Positions 60,274-64,000 of a DNA stretch of 64,000 bases are shown piece by piece. The DNA is from Flammeovirgaceae bacterium UBA6059 (GTDB lineage Bacteria > Bacteroidota > Bacteroidia > Cytophagales > Cyclobacteriaceae), in the NCBI GenBank assembly GCA_002435755.1, contig DIYH01000004.1, positions 186,001-250,000 of the forward strand, given 5' to 3'. The translations under genes were made by a program, and so were the position numbers. Numbering within the stretch: position 1 is the stretch's first letter; each line of letters starts with the position of its first letter. The notes under the pieces are model-generated. The model saw only the letters and a list, made by a program, of their open reading frames with translations, was not told where the DNA came from and ran no database searches.

Positions 60274-60408
60274 GCGATTTACTCTATTTTCGCTTACCAG
60301 AAAAGTGTCGGACACCTTGCCCGGCATGAGTGGTCAGACGACTGTTCTAGAAATTTTTCAGGCTTCTGTTCCGTCTCGTGAATACCGAACAATAGTCGTC
60401 AGACCACT
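60270..60408. repeat. Structured intergenic stretch with three nested inverted repeats before radA
   Basis: Three inverted repeats occur in 140 bp. GTAAGCGA (60270-60277) pairs with TCGCTTAC (60290-60297), perfect 8-bp arms. GTGTC-G-GACAC occupies 60305-60315. The third is a long pair, AGTGGTCAGACGACT (60329-60343) with AGTCGTCAGACCACT (60394-60408), 14 of 15 bp paired and continued inward by GTTC/GAAC after an AAT bulge. No long T-tract follows any of them, so a simple terminator is unlikely. A structured RNA, a regulatory site or a small mobile-repeat remnant (MITE- or REP-like) are alternatives. Confidence 0.5.
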
Positions 60409-60434
60409 GGAGCGTCGCAATTAAAACAACCTCA

Positions 60435-61802
60435 TTGGCCAAGACCAAAACAGTATTCATCTGCCAGAACTGTGGTGCCAATTCCCCGAAGTGGCAGGGG
60501 AAATGCCCGTCTTGCGGCGAATGGAATACCTACACTGAGGAACTTGCTCCCGACACCAAAAAGGTTTGGAAAGGCAGCACTCCTCCACCAAGCGCACCGA
60601 ATAAACCTATTCCAGTACATAAGGTCGAAATCAAATCACAACAGCGTGTTTCACTTCATGATGGTGAGCTAGATCGCGTACTTGGAGGCGGTCTGGTACC
60701 CGGATCACTCGTTTTGATCGGTGGAGAGCCCGGCATAGGCAAGTCAACATTAATGCTCCAGGTGGCGCTAAGTTTAACAAACCTAAAGGTACTCTATGTC
60801 TCCGGTGAGGAGTCAGAAGGACAAATAAAGCTAAGAGCGGAGCGTGTAGGCATCAAAACCAAATCCTGCTACATCCTATCGGAAATCTCTCTTGAATCAG
60901 TCTTCCATCAGATCGACGAGCTCAAACCGGACGTGCTGATTATAGATTCTATACAGACGCTACGAACGGAATCAATTGAAAGCGTCGCTGGTAGCATCTC
61001 ACAAGTCAGGGAATGCGCCAATGCCTTAATGCAATTTGCCAAATCGTCCGGTACACCTGTTTTTTTGATTGGGCATATCACTAAAGAAGGTTCATTGGCA
61101 GGGCCTAAAGTGCTCGAGCATATGGTCGATACTGTGTTGCAGTTTGAGGGTGATCGGCATCTTGTCTATCGCATTCTGCGGACTCATAAGAATAGGTTTG
61201 GCTCGACTTCAGAACTAGGTATCTATGAGATGCGAGGAAGTGGCTTAAGACAGGTCTCTAACCCTAGTGAAATACTGATTAGCCAAAGAGAAGAGGACTT
61301 AAGTGGGGTAGCGATCTGCTCGACATTAGAAGGCAATCGCCCTTTGCTAATAGAGGTACAGGCACTCGTAAGTCCAGCAACCTATGGTACTCCGCAAAGG
61401 AGCTCAACAGGTTTTGACATTAAGCGTCTCAATATGCTTCTCGCTGTACTCGAAAAGCGCGGCGGCATGAGACTCAACACTCAAGATGTATTCATCAACC
61501 TGGCAGGTGGTTTACGTATAGATGATCCGGCTATCGACCTGGCCATTTGTGCTGCTATCATTTCCTCTTACCAGGAAATACCCATTGCCGATAAGACTTG
61601 CTTTGCTGCGGAAGTAGGACTAGGCGGAGAGGTACGGGCGATCAACCGGATTGAAAACCGTATTGCTGAAGCTGAAAAACTAGGCTTTGAAAAGATCATC
61701 GTCTCCAGCTACAATATCAAAGGGCTTGACCTTAAGAAGTTCGATATTGAAGTATTCTCCACCAATAAGCTAGGTGGGGTGTTCTCAGAGGTTTTTGGAT
61801 GA
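60435..61802 (+). CDS. radA: DNA repair protein RadA/Sms
   Basis: RadA is a RecA-like, DnaB-related motor that drives branch migration in homologous recombination. It has 455 residues. The N-terminal zinc finger has C10, C13, C24 and C27 (CQNCGANSPKWQGKCPSCGEW). The ATPase has Walker A GGEPGIGKST (96-105), Walker B DVLIIDSIQT and the RadA-specific KNRFG motif (HKNRFGSTSELGIYEM, about 255-270). The C-terminal Lon-like domain (about 350-450: FINLAGGLRIDDPAIDLAI) lacks the protease Ser-Lys dyad, as usual. The start is TTG at 60435, since it gives MAKTKTVFICQNCG and no in-frame ATG precedes it. A structured intergenic stretch lies upstream. Confidence 0.96.
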   Translation: MAKTKTVFICQNCGANSPKWQGKCPSCGEWNTYTEELAPDTKKVWKGSTPPPSAPNKPIPVHKVEIKSQQRVSLHDGELDRVLGGGLVPGSLVLIGGEPGIGKSTLMLQVALSLTNLKVLYVSGEESEGQIKLRAERVGIKTKSCYILSEISLESVFHQIDELKPDVLIIDSIQTLRTESIESVAGSISQVRECANALMQFAKSSGTPVFLIGHITKEGSLAGPKVLEHMVDTVLQFEGDRHLVYRILRTHKNRFGSTSELGIYEMRGSGLRQVSNPSEILISQREEDLSGVAICSTLEGNRPLLIEVQALVSPATYGTPQRSSTGFDIKRLNMLLAVLEKRGGMRLNTQDVFINLAGGLRIDDPAIDLAICAAIISSYQEIPIADKTCFAAEVGLGGEVRAINRIENRIAEAEKLGFEKIIVSSYNIKGLDLKKFDIEVFSTNKLGGVFSEVFG

Positions 61803-61856
61803 TAAGCTAGTCTTCCAGAAGAGCAAAGCCCTTGAAGGGTTATGGGCAATTGCGTC

Positions 61857-63416
61857 TTAATTCCTTTTTCTATTCTTACGCCTTTTCTGCTTATACCGCT
61901 TGTTCTTCCCTTTGTTGCTGCCTTCCTTGATACGCTTATGTTTTGGCCGCTTTACCTTCTTTTGCCTCCCTGTGATTGTATAGATGCCATCGCGACCTTT
62001 GACCTTCGGTTTTGATACACCACGATTGGGGTGGTCTTTGTGCTTTGGTGGTTTATATGGTTTCTCTTTGGTTTGCTTGATTTTTCCAGCAGCGGGTCGC
62101 TCCGATTGTATATCATTCTTATCCCTTTGCTCACCAAAAATCAGGTTAGCGCCAAACCGTAGATTGAGTGCTTCTACATCAGTGAGATTGTAGTTGCCGA
62201 ATATCTTATCAGTGCCGAGATAGAACTGTACAGGACCCGCCTCTATCCTGGCGGCCAAGCCAAAATTCACAAACTGCTGAGGCAACTTTGTGACCGTTCC
62301 CGAAAGAGAGAAAGAAGACGAAAAATCATGTGTATAACCTAGCGCTAGTGTAGTTCTCGGCTGATCAAGGATCAGGGTGTTAACCATGGTACCGTGGACT
62401 GCTCCTTTTTCCCATGGTCTGTAACTGCCGTTCAAAAGGAAAGAAATGTTCATTCTGGTAGTGAATTGAACGATTTCCTCATAGTCCTGAAACTTGTCTA
62501 GAAGTGAGTCCTGCACTTCTTCAATAAGGTCGTCGACAGTTGCAAACGATACACCTCGATAGGTAAAATCTGAATCGTTCAAACCATAAGTAGTAGTGTT
62601 GGACCTCCAGCGTATCGCTCCTATATCCCTTATGGCAGCATTCACATTGAACTTGTCATAAGTCCAGTCTACTCCGATATCCGCCCCGAATCCGTAGTTG
62701 CCATTAAAGAGAAAATAGCTACTCTCAGCCTCCAAACCAGCTGTATGGATTCGGGCATTTTGCATTGAGAAGTTGAGAGTAAAGTCTTCGGGATTGGTCT
62801 GAACTCTGCCGTTGAAGCTATCATCTGTAGTGGCGGCTAGCAATCCTTGATAGACTTTGAAGCGCCCACCAATACGCAACTGATCTCCAAGAGGGTGTGA
62901 ATAACCCAGGCCGTATTCTCGATAGTATCGATTATCGGCCTTTAGATCATTTAGCACAAGTGGCTGGCCATTGAGGGCGACATTACCAAACCAGGCAAAT
63001 TCGACAACTGACTTAGGCAGATTAACGGACGATACGTATTTTTCTCTGACGAAAGCTGTGATACCTCCTCCATTGGACAGATTAGTGCCTAGATACGCTA
63101 TCGTAACAACACCGGATGAGTAGATCAGATTGTTGTCATCAAGGTTGCTGATAAGCCTATCAATGTCAAGCTCTGCTTCTCCATCCTCATTGTCGATAAT
63201 CGCTTCATTGTAGGACAGGCGATTGATATAATTGAGTCTCACTCCTGACAACACCGGAATGCCCACGAAAAATCTACCCCTGGGCATGAGCGATGGGTTT
63301 TCGAAGTTGTTCTGGATCAAACGATCACCAAGGTGATAAATAGAAACACCCGTTTGCCCTAGCGCAGAGTTGACCATGAGCATGAAACCAACAATGCCCG
63401 TCAGCCAGCCTCTCAT
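61857..63416 (-). CDS. Outer-membrane beta-barrel protein, DUF5723-like, with Lys/Arg-rich tail
   Basis: This 519-residue exported protein has a signal peptide (WLTGIVGFMLMVNSALGQ). A beta-barrel pattern runs to about residue 430, with alternating strands such as YGLGYSHPLGDQLRIGGRFKVYQGL, TLALGYTHDFSSSFSLSGTVTKL and VNFGLAARIEAGPVQFYLGTDKIFG, and the barrel part ends LRFGANLIFGEQ. The opening NFENPSLMPRGRFFVGIPVLSGVRLNY resembles Bacteroidota DUF5723 proteins. The last 80 or so residues are extremely basic and low in complexity (KKVKRPKHKRIKEGSNKG, KNKRYKQKRRKNRKRN), unusual for a barrel C-terminus; they may bind LPS phosphates or peptidoglycan. The start overlaps the upstream gene's end by 4 bp, so the two are coupled. 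Confidence 0.82.
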   Translation of the reverse strand: MRGWLTGIVGFMLMVNSALGQTGVSIYHLGDRLIQNNFENPSLMPRGRFFVGIPVLSGVRLNYINRLSYNEAIIDNEDGEAELDIDRLISNLDDNNLIYSSGVVTIAYLGTNLSNGGGITAFVREKYVSSVNLPKSVVEFAWFGNVALNGQPLVLNDLKADNRYYREYGLGYSHPLGDQLRIGGRFKVYQGLLAATTDDSFNGRVQTNPEDFTLNFSMQNARIHTAGLEAESSYFLFNGNYGFGADIGVDWTYDKFNVNAAIRDIGAIRWRSNTTTYGLNDSDFTYRGVSFATVDDLIEEVQDSLLDKFQDYEEIVQFTTRMNISFLLNGSYRPWEKGAVHGTMVNTLILDQPRTTLALGYTHDFSSSFSLSGTVTKLPQQFVNFGLAARIEAGPVQFYLGTDKIFGNYNLTDVEALNLRFGANLIFGEQRDKNDIQSERPAAGKIKQTKEKPYKPPKHKDHPNRGVSKPKVKGRDGIYTITGRQKKVKRPKHKRIKEGSNKGKNKRYKQKRRKNRKRN

Positions 63417-64000
63417 AGATCTATCCGAAATTTACCTCTCAAAGCAACCTGCAACTCGACAGAGCTTGTGGAAAGGATGGTGACAAACTGTTCGTTTTCA
63501 ATACCCGAGCTATTGATTCGCGCTGTTATATTAATTCGGATCCCTCCCTCCAAAGCAGCAATGGCCTCACTCCCAAGACCTACTTCAGAAGATGAAGTCG
63601 TAGCACCTCCCACAAGACCTACCGCTCCAAATCGTGGAGCCTCTGCAAAGATCACATCTTGCTGCCGTTGTACGACTACATCATCACTGTTAACGATCTC
63701 TATATCGAAAGTAGCTCCTACAGGCAAAGTGTTGATCGTAAAGAATCTTAGAAATAACGAATCTGCCTCATCGAAATCAATACCGTCGAGCTTATAATCC
63801 AAAGTCTGAGTCAGGTCCCGCACCTTAATATCCATAGGTATATTCAACTCAAATCGCGCAGTGATCTTACTCGCTTCACTAAAAAAATTGGTTTGAAGCG
63901 TATCAAAAGGATTCGAAATAGCGCTTAGATTAAGGTTGAACTGGCGCGGAGTGGCATTGACCATGGCTGACACATTCGAGTTGCTGGGACGTACGATGAC
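63413..64000 (-). CDS. Partial hypothetical protein, cut by the right edge
   Basis: The reading frame is open from 63416 to the last base of the window (195 codons plus stop), so the true start lies beyond 64000; the GTG at 63973 is only an internal codon. The visible part is beta-rich, with DIKVRDLTQTLDYKLDGIDFDEADSLFLRFFTINTLPVGATFDIEIVNSDD near the middle. It ends with a Gly/Ser-rich loop (GLVGGATTSSSEVGLGSEA) and ITARINSSGIENEQFVTILSTSSVELQVALRGKFRIDL. No family is recognised. It is translationally coupled (4-bp overlap) to the beta-barrel gene downstream, so an envelope role is plausible, possibly as an exported or lipoprotein partner. Confidence 0.75.
   Translation of the reverse strand, partial: VIVRPSNSNVSAMVNATPRQFNLNLSAISNPFDTLQTNFFSEASKITARFELNIPMDIKVRDLTQTLDYKLDGIDFDEADSLFLRFFTINTLPVGATFDIEIVNSDDVVVQRQQDVIFAEAPRFGAVGLVGGATTSSSEVGLGSEAIAALEGGIRINITARINSSGIENEQFVTILSTSSVELQVALRGKFRIDL

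Noticed and set aside
1..64000. Search for CRISPR arrays, tRNA, rRNA, insertion sequences, phage or plasmid genes
   Set aside because: No regularly spaced direct repeats, no CCA-ended cloverleaf, and no transposase, integrase or phage-like product was seen.

Overview
The window is chromosomal DNA of a Bacteroidota bacterium, most likely a marine-type member of the Cytophagales. The evidence is two kinds of type IX secretion C-terminal sorting domain, Bacteroidota-type families (DUF2652, DUF5723-like barrel, GH3-family protein beside lptB, class IV aminotransferase paired with a sulfotransferase-like protein), and a recurring Bacteroidota sigma-factor -7 motif TAnnTTTG in front of about a dozen genes. 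No tRNA, rRNA, CRISPR array, transposase or phage gene was seen. Most of the window is ordinary, densely packed core and accessory chromosome.

Layout. 1-7.9 kb: mutS (cut by the left edge), a SpoU/TrmH RNA methyltransferase, a class IV aminotransferase plus sulfotransferase-like pair, fumC, an exported SPOR-domain protein closed by a strong terminator, map, a VOC protein and a 68-residue protein. 8-10.8 kb: a ClC channel/transporter with CBS domains, a 468-bp gene-free stretch carrying four DnaA-box-like 9-mers (candidate replication origin), and a hemerythrin protein. 10.8-15 kb: operon recJ-lptB-GH3 on the minus strand. 15-20 kb: a lipoprotein pair of unknown function (parallel beta-helix protein plus diheme cytochrome c), divergent from a Crp/Fnr regulator followed by a DinB protein. 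FNR-box-like palindromes lie at the regulator's start codon and between the regulator and dinB. A MOSC gene next to them is broken by a TAG at a Trp codon. 20-26.3 kb: exported unknown proteins and a two-gene histidine kinase/response regulator module. 26.4-32 kb: hemH, a cysteine desulfurase, glmM, a small NqrM-like membrane protein, mazG and deoD. 32-38.7 kb: signalling genes (response regulator, SnoaL protein divergent from a GlxA-type AraC regulator, a 1446-residue PAS/GAF kinase with its response regulator). 38.9-45.5 kb: DUF1304, TPR protein, a large PKD/SBBP type B-sorted protein, gdhA. 45.5-54.9 kb: three consecutive approximately 1030-residue ELWxxDGT-repeat proteins with type A sorting domains, a tandem paralogue array. 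55-64 kb: an exported Xaa-Pro peptidase, two SRPBCC-type proteins, a LytS/LytTR pair, a structured intergenic stretch, radA, an outer-membrane barrel with a Lys/Arg-rich tail, and a partial exported protein at the right edge.

How the parts relate. Core functions (mismatch repair, RecJ and RadA recombination, LPS export ATPase, amino-sugar synthesis, haem and Fe-S assembly, fumarase, glutamate dehydrogenase) are interleaved with sensing modules and secreted proteins typical of gliding, surface-associated bacteria. I did not find a clear-cut new defence or mobile system. The items most worth a second look are the candidate oriC, the FNR-like sites around the beta-helix/cytochrome locus and crp-dinB, the amber-interrupted MOSC gene, the structured region before radA, the series of apparently leaderless promoters, and the ELWxxDGT triplet.
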